A DNA stretch of 64,000 nt from Gemmatimonadota bacterium (GCA_040388625.1 JAZKBK010000003.1:186001-250000); one strand, 5' to 3'. Counted from the first letter of the stretch, positions 34,819-43,540 are shown. Notes: a model not told the origin generated them from the letters alone. Program-made: numbers and translations.

Positions 34819-35192
34819 TTTTTCGATCGCTGTTTCCCGAAGCACTCTTTGGCCGCAGGCTGCATCCCAACGCGGAGCGGCGTCTGCGGCTGGCCCAGGC
34901 CCGCGCGGACGAGACGATAATTCGCGCCCACGTCGACAACGCGCTCATGTTCGTGGACACGCTGGCGGAGGACCTGTCGTTCGATCGCGCAATCGACACG
35001 TACATCCGCGTGATGGCGATCCCGGAGCCGCTGGCGAGCGCGGTTGCAACGCGCGCGCTCGTAACCCTCGGGCGCGACCTGGTCCCGTTCCGCCGTCGCG
35101 CGCGCGAGGAAGGCGAGGAAGATGTCGAAGTGAAACCGCGTGTCCGTCTGGACGACGCGGCCGCACGTCAACGCTCCATACGGCGGGTGTAA
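34815..35192 (+). CDS. Hypothetical protein coupled to acs
   Basis: 125 residues with no recognised domain: helical and strongly charged ([39 protein letters not shown]), ending in an Arg/Glu-rich tail ([22 protein letters not shown]). It overlaps acs by 4 bp and so is translationally coupled. A link to control or modification of acetyl-CoA synthetase is possible but is inference only. It converges with the VKOR gene after 22 bp. Confidence 0.65.
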   Translation: MIFRSLFPEALFGRRLHPNAERRLRLAQARADETIIRAHVDNALMFVDTLAEDLSFDRAIDTYIRVMAIPEPLASAVATRALVTLGRDLVPFRRRAREEGEEDVEVKPRVRLDDAAARQRSIRRV

Positions 35193-35214
35193 CTACAGCG
35201 TAGCTACCTCGCTA

Positions 35215-35649
35215 CTACTCGCCGGGCTGCACTCGATTCCCCATCGCCACGTCGGCGATGCTCACGATGAAGATCGCCGTCACGATCACCGCCGACGTCA
35301 CGCAGTACTTGCAGATCGCTTCTATCACGAACAGCTCGAGATACGTGAGCCACGCGGTGAACGCGACGCCGACGAACGACATCCCCGCGAGCACGTAGGC
35401 AATCTCGCGGCGATCGATCCACGACGGCGACGTTCCGACCAGTGCAACCACGAACGTCGCCGTGTAGAACGCCACCCCCCACGCGGCCACCGGCGCGCCG
35501 GCGAATATCGCCCACTTGCTCGTGTTGACGCGCTCGCACCCCCCCAGCCCGCATGCGAGATGTCCTATCACGCCCATCTTGTACAGCGTGAGATACAGCG
35601 CCACGAACACGCCGATCAGCGCGAGCGCGGCAATCACCATCCGTCTCAT
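35215..35649 (-). CDS. Vitamin K epoxide reductase (VKOR) family protein
   Basis: A 144-residue membrane protein with four helices. Cys33 and Cys38 in HLACGLGGCERVNTSKWA form the loop pair and include the family's conserved Ser/Thr site. Cys113 and Cys116 in CKYC, near the last helix, form the redox centre that passes electrons to quinone. In bacteria it re-oxidises a DsbA-like protein. That partner lies 10 bp upstream on the same strand. It replaces DsbB. Confidence 0.93.
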   Translation of the reverse strand: MRRMVIAALALIGVFVALYLTLYKMGVIGHLACGLGGCERVNTSKWAIFAGAPVAAWGVAFYTATFVVALVGTSPSWIDRREIAYVLAGMSFVGVAFTAWLTYLELFVIEAICKYCVTSAVIVTAIFIVSIADVAMGNRVQPGE

Positions 35650-35659
35650 ATCGCCAGCT

Positions 35660-36505
35660 CTACTTGGACGCCGCTGGCTTTGCTGCGGGGTTGACCGCGG
35701 GGGTTCCTGCTGGTGTCGTCGCAGGCGCTGCTGCCGGAGCTGACTTCTTCGCTGCCGCTGCGTCGTCTACTGCTTTCTTCATCACGTCGTACGGAATCGA
35801 GCCGGCGAACATCTTTCCATTGATGAAGAACGTGGGTGTCTGATTCACGTTGCGGCGGAAGCCTTCAGCCGCGTTTGCGTTGACGCGAGCCTGCTCCTTC
35901 TTGCTGTCGTAGCACTGCTCGAAGTCCGACGTATTGAGCCCGATCGCCTTGGCGTACCCCATGAAGACAGACTTCGGATTGTCCGTAACCTGCGTGGCGC
36001 CGTCGGGATTGAGTCCCCACGCATCCTGACCTGCAAACAGCTGGTCGTGCATCTGCCAGAACTTGCCCTGATCGGCCGCACAGGCGGCAGCATTCGATGC
36101 CGACTGTGTGTTGTGGTGCATCGGCAGCGGAAAATCGTAGTACTTGTAGTACGCCAGATGCGTGTCGATGATCATCCTGCGAACGTCCGGCTCCGTGACC
36201 GTTGCATACGATCCGCACACGGGGCATTCGAAGTCGGCGAACTCCTCGATCACGACTGGCGCGGTGCTGTCGCCCATCACGTAGGGCCTGGGCGGACCGG
36301 CCTTCGCGTAATCCCGCTGCATGGCGGCATATGCGGCCTGCGCTTCCGCGCCGCTATCGGCCGAGGGCGGACTGGACTTGAGGTAGAGGATCGCGGCGAT
36401 GCCGACGATCACTATTGCGACGAGGATTCCGTAGAATGCCCCGCGATTGGACGACGGCTTCGCTGCCGCGCTTTTTGCGTTCCTGGGAGGATTATTATTC
36501 GCCAT
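35660..36505 (-). CDS. Membrane-anchored DsbA-family thiol oxidoreductase
   Basis: 281 residues: a short cytoplasmic tail, one helix (about 22-42, FYGILVAIVIVGIAAILYL), then a thioredoxin-fold domain with an inserted helical region. The CPVC active site is Cys94/Cys97 in FADFECPVCGSY, and the cis-Pro loop is NQTPTFFINGKMF. Two more cysteines (SNAAACAADQG and QCYDSK) could form a structural disulfide. The C-terminus is an Ala/Pro-rich tail. It introduces disulfides in the periplasm and would be re-oxidised by the adjacent VKOR protein. Confidence 0.93.
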   Translation of the reverse strand: MANNNPPRNAKSAAAKPSSNRGAFYGILVAIVIVGIAAILYLKSSPPSADSGAEAQAAYAAMQRDYAKAGPPRPYVMGDSTAPVVIEEFADFECPVCGSYATVTEPDVRRMIIDTHLAYYKYYDFPLPMHHNTQSASNAAACAADQGKFWQMHDQLFAGQDAWGLNPDGATQVTDNPKSVFMGYAKAIGLNTSDFEQCYDSKKEQARVNANAAEGFRRNVNQTPTFFINGKMFAGSIPYDVMKKAVDDAAAAKKSAPAAAPATTPAGTPAVNPAAKPAASK

Positions 36506-36524
36506 CCCGTGAATTTATCTCCAG

Positions 36525-37400
36525 ATGCAAGCTGACGTCTTACGCGTTCCGGTTGGGCCCGGCGCGGTGCACGTGGAGCGATACGGCCACGGCGGCGTGC
36601 CGATCGTCCTGCTGCACGGCTTCGGCACGTGCACTTTCCTCTGGCGCTACGTGGCGCCGATCCTGGCCGAGGCGGGCCATACGGCCTACGCCATCGACCT
36701 GTTCGGGCACGGTGAATCGGACCGGACGCCAGACGCGGATTTCGGGATCGCGGCGCAGGCTGAATATCTCGACGCGGCAATGACCGCGCTGCGGCTCGCC
36801 CGCGCGACCATCGTCGGCGTCGACCTGGGTGGCGACGTGGCACTCCGGCTGGCGGCCACACGCCCGGATCGCGTCGCCCGGCTCGTCCTGATCAACGTTC
36901 CAGCGTACGACGAGCTGCCCGCACGCGACATCGGCGTGATGCAGCGGAGCACGGCCAGATTCGCCTTCAAGGTGACGCGCGGAGTGCTGGGCGCCACGAC
37001 GTTGCTCCAGTCGCTTCTCGAGGGGAGCGTCGCGCTGCCGGACCACATGCCCACCCGGCTTCTGGCCAGATATCTGGCCCCGTTTGCCGGTCGCGATGGA
37101 GTGAGTCACCTTCTGACGCTCGGCGCCGCGATCCGGCGCTCGGACATCGAGGATCTGGATCTTTCGGACGTCAGGGCACCGACGCTGATAATTCGCGGCG
37201 ATCACGACGAGTGGTTGAGCCGGGACGTCGCAAACCGACTCGCAGCCGACATTCCGCGCGCGACCTTGCATCGCATGGCCGGAGTGGCGCGATTGATCCC
37301 TGAAGAAAGTCCGGACAATCTGGCTGAACAGCTGCTCGAATTCATCGGATCAGCGGGCGCGGTTGCGGATTCTCGATCGAGTGCATCCACTATTAAATGA
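36525..37400 (+). CDS. Alpha/beta hydrolase with Asp nucleophile and no visible catalytic His
   Basis: 291 residues. VLLHGFGTCTFLWRY is the oxyanion loop. The nucleophile elbow reads GVDLGG (Asp100), as in haloalkane dehalogenases and epoxide hydrolases rather than esterases. RGDHDEWL supplies the usual acid. At the place where the family has a His before LIPEE (usually GHLIPEE), the sequence is GVARLIPEE with Arg256. His249, seven residues earlier, is the only nearby candidate. Divergent from the DsbA gene with only 19 bp between starts. Confidence 0.8.
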   Translation: MQADVLRVPVGPGAVHVERYGHGGVPIVLLHGFGTCTFLWRYVAPILAEAGHTAYAIDLFGHGESDRTPDADFGIAAQAEYLDAAMTALRLARATIVGVDLGGDVALRLAATRPDRVARLVLINVPAYDELPARDIGVMQRSTARFAFKVTRGVLGATTLLQSLLEGSVALPDHMPTRLLARYLAPFAGRDGVSHLLTLGAAIRRSDIEDLDLSDVRAPTLIIRGDHDEWLSRDVANRLAADIPRATLHRMAGVARLIPEESPDNLAEQLLEFIGSAGAVADSRSSASTIK

Positions 37401-37458
37401 CCGACGGATTAGTTAAATTAGAGTGTTGTAGCAGGGCGACTTTTCTTAACCGGGTTTA

Positions 37459-37731
37459 ATGGCCAAGAAGCAGAATTCACCGAGATACCAGGCGCACTCG
37501 GCGCCAACGAGTCAGAAGTCACCGTTGGACGAGGCGCGTGACGAGCTATTTCAGCACATCATGCGGTGCGGCGTCATTGGCGCCGAACAGGAGCATCAGC
37601 AGGAGTGGTTCGACGCGACGATTGCGTACTTCGCTGAGCGGTATCCCGAGCTTACAAAGCTCGAGCTTACACAGCTCCGCACGTTGGGCGAGCGTTTCGC
37701 TCAGCCGCTGAAGACGAAACAAGCTGTTTGA
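37459..37731 (+). CDS. Hypothetical small protein
   Basis: 90 residues, basic N-terminus (MAKKQNSPRYQAHSAPTSQKS) and a predicted helical domain (DEARDELFQHIMRCGVIGAEQEHQQEWFDATIAYFAERYPELTKLELTQLRTLGERF). No family recognised. The acidic/aromatic helical part is well conserved in appearance and has normal coding composition. It is followed 3 bp later by an intrinsic terminator. Confidence 0.7.
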   Translation: MAKKQNSPRYQAHSAPTSQKSPLDEARDELFQHIMRCGVIGAEQEHQQEWFDATIAYFAERYPELTKLELTQLRTLGERFAQPLKTKQAV

Positions 37732-37733
37732 CG

Positions 37734-37764
37734 AACGGGCGCCATTGGCGCCCGTTATGTTTTT
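37734..37764 (+). terminator. Intrinsic terminator
   Basis: AACGGGCGCC-ATT-GGCGCCCGTT (10-bp stem, 37734-37756) is followed by ATGTTTTT. It closes the short gene ending at 37731. Confidence 0.85.
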
Positions 37765-37818
37765 CAGTCATGTAGCGAGCGCGAAATCACGCTCGCTGCT
37801 CGTCGGTCAGTTGCAGCG

Positions 37819-38400
37819 CTAGCGATGAGCGGGCTTGCCCGTGAATCGCATCGTGACGCCCAGTCGTACTCCGCCGCCGAATCCGAGCTCGACACCGGGA
37901 GCGATGCTGCCGGTGCTGGGCCCGTTTGCGCCGATGAAGCCGAGCAGATAGGTGCGCGTGCCCGGCCCACCGCCATCGCCGCGCACCGTGACGCCACCGC
38001 CCACGTACGGCTCCCATTCGTACTGGTGATACGGATCGAGCGAGAACTGACCATATGCGTCACCGCGGCCGCTGAAGCCCGTCGAGCTGATTCCAGCGCC
38101 GACAGTGCCGCCGACGCTGAAATAATTGCTGAACGGGAACGCGATCCCCGCGCCCGCCTGAAGCGCCGTCGGGTTGCCGCCCAGCACGTCCAGTCGCAGC
38201 GACGGAATGTAGGAGACCGCAACTGCGACCTGCTGAGTCTGGGCTGATGCGATGTGCGGAGCGACAGCCGATGCTGAGAGAATCATTGCGGCTGACAGAA
38301 CCGCTTGCCGCAGCGCTGGCGCCAGTCGCCGGCAACGGCGCGGCAAACCGATCTCGTTAGACGCTCTTGGTGCGGCGACGACGGCCGCGCGGTGAATCAT
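37819..38400 (-). CDS. Probable outer-membrane beta-barrel or secreted beta protein
   Basis: About 193 residues with a long basic N-terminus and then a Sec-like segment (QAVLSAAMILSASAVAPHIASAQ). The mature part is Gly-rich with alternating hydrophobic strands (GAGIAFPFSNYFSVGGTVGAGISSTGFSG, GVELGFGGGVRLGVTMRFTG) and no Cys. This is typical of small outer-membrane beta barrels. The final RFTGKPAHR lacks a clean terminal aromatic. The start is uncertain (ATG 38400 or 38481). Function unknown. Confidence 0.6.
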   Translation of the reverse strand: MIHRAAVVAAPRASNEIGLPRRCRRLAPALRQAVLSAAMILSASAVAPHIASAQTQQVAVAVSYIPSLRLDVLGGNPTALQAGAGIAFPFSNYFSVGGTVGAGISSTGFSGRGDAYGQFSLDPYHQYEWEPYVGGGVTVRGDGGGPGTRTYLLGFIGANGPSTGSIAPGVELGFGGGVRLGVTMRFTGKPAHR

Positions 38401-38487
38401 CACTGTTGGAGTTCCTCTTGCGTTGACGGTGTGACGGCGAGCGCTGATTGCTCGTGACGGTTTGTGCAGGCTCGTGTGCAAGCGCTT

Positions 38488-39024
38488 TCATGCAGGCGAC
38501 CGAACACGCGCGCGCCACAGTGCCAATGTATAATCGAAAATCGACATGGCCGACAGGATTGCAATGGCGACGATCAACCAGGGTGTAGCCGATGGCTGCA
38601 GCAGCACCGCCATCAGCGTCGCGAGTTGGAGAACCGTCACCGCCTTGCCGAGCAGACGCGCACGAAATGTTACAGGCCGTAGCCACGGAATGATCCGCGC
38701 GACGATGAATCCAACCGCGGTCGCAATGTCCCGCGAGATGAAGATGAAGTACTGGCCCGTGGTGAGCAGCCCGTTGAACAGGTACGCGGAAACCGCCGCC
38801 AGGACGAACAACCGGTCGGCAATTGGATCGAGCAGCGCGCCGACGACACTGCGCTGGTCGGAAAGTCGCGCGACCAGCCCATCGAGAAAGTCGGTCAGCG
38901 CCGCGACCGCGATGAGCACGATCCTGGCGGGAGTATCGTTTACCAGCACGAATGCGACCGCGAGCGCCACGCGCGACGATGAGATCACATTCGGTACGTT
39001 CCACAACCGCGTGCTCCGGTTCAT
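38488..39024 (-). CDS. CDP-alcohol phosphatidyltransferase family protein
   Basis: 178 residues with about five helices. The catalytic signature is complete: DFLDGLVARLSDQRSVVGALLDPIADR corresponds to D-x2-D-G-x2-A-R-x8-G-x3-D-x3-D, which binds CDP and two metal ions. Length and N-terminus (NVPNVISSSRVALAVAF) resemble PgsA or a cardiolipin synthase of the same family, so it most likely makes phosphatidylglycerol phosphate or a related lipid. A perfect TATAAT lies 5 nt before its ATG. Confidence 0.88.
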   Translation of the reverse strand: MNRSTRLWNVPNVISSSRVALAVAFVLVNDTPARIVLIAVAALTDFLDGLVARLSDQRSVVGALLDPIADRLFVLAAVSAYLFNGLLTTGQYFIFISRDIATAVGFIVARIIPWLRPVTFRARLLGKAVTVLQLATLMAVLLQPSATPWLIVAIAILSAMSIFDYTLALWRARVRSPA

Positions 39025-39029
39025 GGCGA

Positions 39030-39035
39030 ATTATA
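39030..39035 (-). promoter_or_regulatory. Consensus -10 box (TATAAT) 5 nt from the ATG
   Basis: On the minus strand TATAAT is followed by TCGCC and then the ATG at 39024. Transcription would begin at or a base or two beside the start codon, giving a leaderless mRNA. No Shine-Dalgarno sequence could be accommodated. Confidence 0.6.
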
Positions 39036-39082
39036 TCGGGCTTTGGTGCGGTCGAGTGAATCGGAGCCGTCATTGTTCAGCC

Positions 39083-39185
39083 GTCATTCCCGCGAAAGCG
39101 GGAATCCAGGTTATAAGTCTCTGGTTGCGACAGGAGCAGGAAGGCTGGTCGGCAGCGGATGGATTCCCGCTTTCGCGGGAACGAC
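39083..39185. repeat. Paired TTCCCGCGAAAGCGGGAA repeat element
   Basis: A 26-bp sequence (39083-39108), itself a hairpin (TTCCCGC-GAAA-GCGGGAA), recurs as its inverted complement at 39160-39185 with one mismatch, flanking about 50 bp. This CATTCCCGCGAAAGCGGGAATCCA motif is a familiar bacterial intergenic REP-type repeat. It lies between two divergent genes. Confidence 0.75.
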
Positions 39186-39245
39186 GATCCTGGGACGCTG
39201 CCCGCCTGGTTGCCAGCGCCGAGTCCACTCCCTAGCTTCGGCGCG

Positions 39246-40778
39246 ATGCTCTCGACGTACCGCGCGCTTCTGACAGGCTATTTCGGGCTCGGCGCCGCGA
39301 TCATCCTGTGGAACATCGCCGCGGCCACTCTGATCCTTCGGGGCCGCCGGTCGCCATCCGTTTCTACCCTCGCGACGAGCTTTGCCGCGTTGCTCCTCGT
39401 GCCCGGCCTCGTCGTCACGGTTTCCGACGCCTCGCTGGTGTACGGACGCGCGATTCAACATGTGGCGTGGCTCTGGCCCCTCGTGACGGTGCTGTTCGTG
39501 ATCCAGGCCGTCGCCGCGCTCTCGACCGGGCGCGTGGGGTCGATGCTCGGCGTTCCGATAGTCGCGTACGACCTGATGATCGCCATCGTCTCGATCGCGC
39601 GATACATGAACTCGCTCGGAGTTGCTCCGCCGTATTTCTCGCTGGTGCTCTCCGCCGCGCAGTCGGACGCACTTGGCGTCGTCGCCGGCTCTGCCGCCCT
39701 GGCGCGTGCGACCTGGCTGCTGGTCCCCATGTTCTCGCCCGCCTTGCCGTCGCACTCACGCGTACGCGTGGTAATTCGCTATGCGCTCACGCTGGGTGCG
39801 AGCATCGCCACTGCACTCGTGCTGGTGGAGCTTCCCGGCGCCAGCGAGACGATAAGCAGCTACAACCGCTATCAGCACGACGCGCTCACCGCTCGCGGAG
39901 CTGGCGACTTTCAGTTCGCCCTCAAGGTATTTCCCGATCTGCGTGCCGCGCCGCCACCCGTCGCGATCAACAATGATTTTCAGCTCACCGACTCGCTCGG
40001 CGTCGACGGAATCTCGATAGTCGTGGACCCGGAAGGTGCGCGGGGAAAGGCGCTCGATTCCCTGGTACACTCGCTGGACAACGTTCGCGATGACAGCACG
40101 GTGCTCATCGTCACGCTGGGGTATCCGCGCGGCGCGCGTGCAGCGCTGAACCGCTCACCGTCAGCGTACATGAACGACCGGCTGGCCGACGTGAATCGTC
40201 TTGCGCGCGCGCTCCGGCCCAACATCATCGTACCGGCGTACGAGCCCTACGGCGAAGGTGCACGAGCATTGGGGGTGAGAACGCCGGACTACTGGATCGA
40301 CTTCATCACTCGATCTGCAGCGATCGTGCACCACGTCAATCCGAACATTCGCGTTGCAGTCGCAGCGGCGAGCTTCGGCGCACGCGACAGCGTCGTGTAT
40401 CGCTGGGCCGCCGCGCGTGGGTCACCGGTCGACGTACTCGGATTCTCGCTGATGCCCGGCTTCAATGGTGCAACGTCGCTGGACACGCACATGCGCATCG
40501 CGCAGCGCTGGCTCCGCGCCACTCCTCGTCCCAAACCGCACTGGATACTCGCGGCTGGTGGCTATCCAGTCGCTCATGGCGAGAACAGTCAGGTCATGGC
40601 GTTGCGCGGAGTGCTCGCGTGGGCCACCTCACAGCCGGCAGTCCGCGGCGTCGTATTCACGGACGCCGGAGACTACGATGCCCAACGCGGGCTTCGAGCA
40701 CCGGACGGCCGCTTTCGTCCGGCGCTCGCGGAGCTGATGCGCTCGATCGATGCCGAGCGCGAGTCAGCCAGTCAGTAG
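39246..40778 (+). CDS. Membrane protein with a C-terminal glycosidase-like extracytoplasmic domain
   Basis: About 510 residues. The first 200 residues contain six or seven helices (YFGLGAAIILWNIAAATLIL, SFAALLLVPGLVVTV, YALTLGASIATALVLVEL). Residues about 230-510 are soluble and look like a TIM barrel: VDGISIVVDPEG, NIIVPAYEPYGEGAR, DYWIDFITRSAAIVHHVNPNIRVAVAAASF, VDVLGFSLMPGFNG, WILAAGGYPVAHGENSQ and VRGVVFTDAGDY. The order recalls glycoside hydrolases, but I cannot name a family. The ATG at 39246 was preferred to 39159, which would start inside the repeat element. Confidence 0.7.
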   Translation: MLSTYRALLTGYFGLGAAIILWNIAAATLILRGRRSPSVSTLATSFAALLLVPGLVVTVSDASLVYGRAIQHVAWLWPLVTVLFVIQAVAALSTGRVGSMLGVPIVAYDLMIAIVSIARYMNSLGVAPPYFSLVLSAAQSDALGVVAGSAALARATWLLVPMFSPALPSHSRVRVVIRYALTLGASIATALVLVELPGASETISSYNRYQHDALTARGAGDFQFALKVFPDLRAAPPPVAINNDFQLTDSLGVDGISIVVDPEGARGKALDSLVHSLDNVRDDSTVLIVTLGYPRGARAALNRSPSAYMNDRLADVNRLARALRPNIIVPAYEPYGEGARALGVRTPDYWIDFITRSAAIVHHVNPNIRVAVAAASFGARDSVVYRWAAARGSPVDVLGFSLMPGFNGATSLDTHMRIAQRWLRATPRPKPHWILAAGGYPVAHGENSQVMALRGVLAWATSQPAVRGVVFTDAGDYDAQRGLRAPDGRFRPALAELMRSIDAERESASQ

Positions 40779-40795
40779 TCGCAGTTGCTCGTGCA

Positions 40796-43423
40796 TCACT
40801 TGGCGATGCCGGCAGGCTCACCACGCACGACGCCCTCGACGATCCGAGTCGTATCGAAGTAGTCCAGCGCGAGGCGCTGGATGTCGTCCGCGCTCACCGC
40901 TGCGATCTTCGCCGCGTAACTGTCCAGCTCCGACAGGCCCGCTCCAAGCAGCCACGCGTTGATGATGTCGCCGAGAACCGCGCCACCACTTTCCTGTCGA
41001 ATGTCATGCATGCCGAGCATGTAACGTTTTGCGCGCGTCAGTTCCTCGTCCGTCACGGGTGCAGTACGCAGGTTGGTGAATTGCTGGATCAGTGCATCGC
41101 GTGCTTCTTCCTCCCGTTCCGGTGACGTCGCGATGTAGGCCATGAATTCGCCGCTCAGCCGATGCTCGCTACCGAATGCGTGCACCGTGTAGGCGAGCGA
41201 GCGACGGTCGCGCAGCTCCTCGAAGAACCGTCCGCCCAGGCCACTCGCAATGGAAGCCAGTACGTGCGCAGCGAACCGATCGTCATTCGTACGCGACGGT
41301 GATGGCAATCCGAGCACGAGGGCACTCTGGTTCTTGTCGCGCGCGACACGGCGCACGACGGACTCCGATGGCCATTCCGGAACGGACAGACTCTCCCGTG
41401 CAGCGAGCGACAGCTCGCTGAAATTATCGGCCACGATGTTGGCGACTTCGTCGGCACTCATGTCGCCCGTCAGCGCGATCACGAACGGCGCGCGTAGCAA
41501 TGCGGTGCGATACCAATCGCGCACATCACTGAACGCGAGCGAGCGCAGGGACTCTTCCGTTCCGCCCGCCGGAATCGAATACGGGTGCCCGTCATACGTC
41601 GCTTCGGTGGCGAGACGCATCGGGTAGCGATACATGTCGTCTCGCAGCCGAGCGACGTCGGTCAGCATCGCCGACCGCTCGGTCACGAGCGCGTCATCCG
41701 GAAGCGTTGCGTGCTGTATCACGTCGCCGAGAAGCGCGAGCGCCGGCTGCAGGTTCGCGGCGGGAACCGAGAACGACCAGCCGAAAGTCTCGGAGCCGAC
41801 CGACGCTCCGATGCTGCCACCCAGCAGCTCCGACTCTTCCGCAATCTGAAGCGAGGTGCGTGAGTTGGTCGCGCGCGACGCAGTGCGTGCACCGAGTGCG
41901 GAGATACCCGCCCGCTCGCGCGGCTCGTACGCGGATCCGGACGCAGCGTACACACCGATGTGCGCGATCGGCGCATTTGCGCGATGCTTGATCAACACCG
42001 GAATTCCCGATTCGAGCTCGTACACGCGTACGCCCGCTTCGTCGCGTACGAACCTGGCTGTTGCACGCGACGGCGCAACTTCCACGACTGACGGCGCCGA
42101 TGCATCGAGCGGTGCAACGTTCCCGCTGTTCAGGAGAGCGTGGAATGCGGCTGGATCGACTGCCATCACAGCCTCGTTGCGCGGACGATACACTACCGCG
42201 CCAGCGAGATCCTCGCTCAGATACTTCCGTACGACCGCGACGACCGATTTCGCGTCCGCACGCATGAACGAGTCGTAATACTCCTGTCCCTTTCGCCATC
42301 CGCCCAGCGACTCCCACTCGGCGAGATACGCCGCCTGTCCTTCCGTCGTCTCGAGATGTCGAGCCCAGCGCGACATGAACAGCTTGTGCGCACGCTCGAC
42401 TTCGTCGGCCGAGACTTCGCCCGCGCGCACTGCCGCAAGCTGCGCCCACATCGCACGCGCAGCATCGGCCGCGGTCGCCGGATCTCCCTCGGATGACATG
42501 ACGAATACGCCGACTTCAGCGGGTGAATAATTGTATGCCCCGACGCTGCCAGCCAGTTTCCGGTCTCTTACTGCACGATACAACCGCGATGCACGACCGC
42601 TTCCCAGCACTGCCGCCGCGAGATCCAGCGCCGGAACGTCTGGATGCTCGCTCGGCACGGTGCGCCAACCAATCTCGACTTGCGTCTGCTCCACGTCGCC
42701 GCTCAGCTCCTCGTAGCGAAACCCGGAATGCGCTGGCTCCGGCGGTCCGGGCGTTCGTACCGGCTCACCTGAGGGCAGTGCGCCGTACAGTGCCTTCACA
42801 CGCTCCAGGGTTCTCACCGGATCTACGTCGCCCGCGATCGCAAGGACGGTATTCGACGGTGTGTAGAAGTTGCGGTAGAAGCGCGAAACGTCGTCGCGCG
42901 TGAATCCGCGCAGCTCGCTCGGTCTGCCGATGCGCCAGCGCCGGATGCGATGCCGGTCGTGCAACAGCGCGTGCAGCGTCTCCGTCGTGACCGCCCCCGC
43001 GTTGTCTTCCTTGCGCATCGCTTCCTGGATGATCACCTCCAGCTCCTTCGCGAGCGCGTCGGCCTCTATCGCCGAGTTGGCATACGCATCCGCCTGAACC
43101 GCGAGACCCTCGTCGAATCCGCTCGCCGGCAGCACGGCGTAATAGCTCGTATGGTCGTAGATCGTGTGAGCGTTGAGGTATCCGCCCGCCGCTTTCGTTG
43201 CCTTCGCTATCTCACCGACTCCGTACTTCGCCGTCCCCTTGAAGTACATGTGCTCCAGCACGTGCGCGATTCCCGCGACGTCATCGGTCTCGTCAAAGTA
43301 GCCAGCCCTCACGTACGTATTGACGGCGACAACTGGCGCTGCCGGATTCTGATAGATGAGCACGGCAAGGCCGTTTGCGAGCACCGTGCGCGTTACTGCG
43401 TCTGCATTGATGAACGTCGTCAT
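40796..43423 (-). CDS. M16 (insulinase/pitrilysin) family zinc metallopeptidase
   Basis: 875 residues, a fused pair of M16 modules. The first is catalytic: the inverted zinc motif HVLEH (His54, Glu57, His58) lies in AGIAHVLEHMYFKGTAKYG, with the third ligand in ELEVIIQEAMRKED. The second module (about 440-875) lacks HxxEH but keeps RDKNQSALVLGLPSPSRTND and RFFEELRDRRSLAYTVHAFGS, the substrate-clamp signature. No clear signal peptide is seen. It degrades peptides. The start at 43423 follows the family's usual N-terminus. Confidence 0.92.
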   Translation of the reverse strand: MTTFINADAVTRTVLANGLAVLIYQNPAAPVVAVNTYVRAGYFDETDDVAGIAHVLEHMYFKGTAKYGVGEIAKATKAAGGYLNAHTIYDHTSYYAVLPASGFDEGLAVQADAYANSAIEADALAKELEVIIQEAMRKEDNAGAVTTETLHALLHDRHRIRRWRIGRPSELRGFTRDDVSRFYRNFYTPSNTVLAIAGDVDPVRTLERVKALYGALPSGEPVRTPGPPEPAHSGFRYEELSGDVEQTQVEIGWRTVPSEHPDVPALDLAAAVLGSGRASRLYRAVRDRKLAGSVGAYNYSPAEVGVFVMSSEGDPATAADAARAMWAQLAAVRAGEVSADEVERAHKLFMSRWARHLETTEGQAAYLAEWESLGGWRKGQEYYDSFMRADAKSVVAVVRKYLSEDLAGAVVYRPRNEAVMAVDPAAFHALLNSGNVAPLDASAPSVVEVAPSRATARFVRDEAGVRVYELESGIPVLIKHRANAPIAHIGVYAASGSAYEPRERAGISALGARTASRATNSRTSLQIAEESELLGGSIGASVGSETFGWSFSVPAANLQPALALLGDVIQHATLPDDALVTERSAMLTDVARLRDDMYRYPMRLATEATYDGHPYSIPAGGTEESLRSLAFSDVRDWYRTALLRAPFVIALTGDMSADEVANIVADNFSELSLAARESLSVPEWPSESVVRRVARDKNQSALVLGLPSPSRTNDDRFAAHVLASIASGLGGRFFEELRDRRSLAYTVHAFGSEHRLSGEFMAYIATSPEREEEARDALIQQFTNLRTAPVTDEELTRAKRYMLGMHDIRQESGGAVLGDIINAWLLGAGLSELDSYAAKIAAVSADDIQRLALDYFDTTRIVEGVVRGEPAGIAK

Positions 43424-43469
43424 TTCTCGATGAAGCAAGGATGAAGCAGGGTTGAGCCACGACGGACGA

Positions 43470-43502
43470 AAAAAGCTCGGCCGCAAATCTTATGCGGCCG
43501 AG
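43470..43502 (-). terminator. Intrinsic terminator after the TPR operon
   Basis: On the minus strand CTCGGCCGCA and TGCGGCCGAG form a 10-bp stem with a 7-nt loop, followed by CTTTTTTCG. It begins 39 bp after the stop at 43541 and separates that operon from the M16 gene. Confidence 0.85.
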
Positions 43503-43540
43503 GATCATTGTCGAAGCTGAAGCCTGAGGCGCGTACCGTG

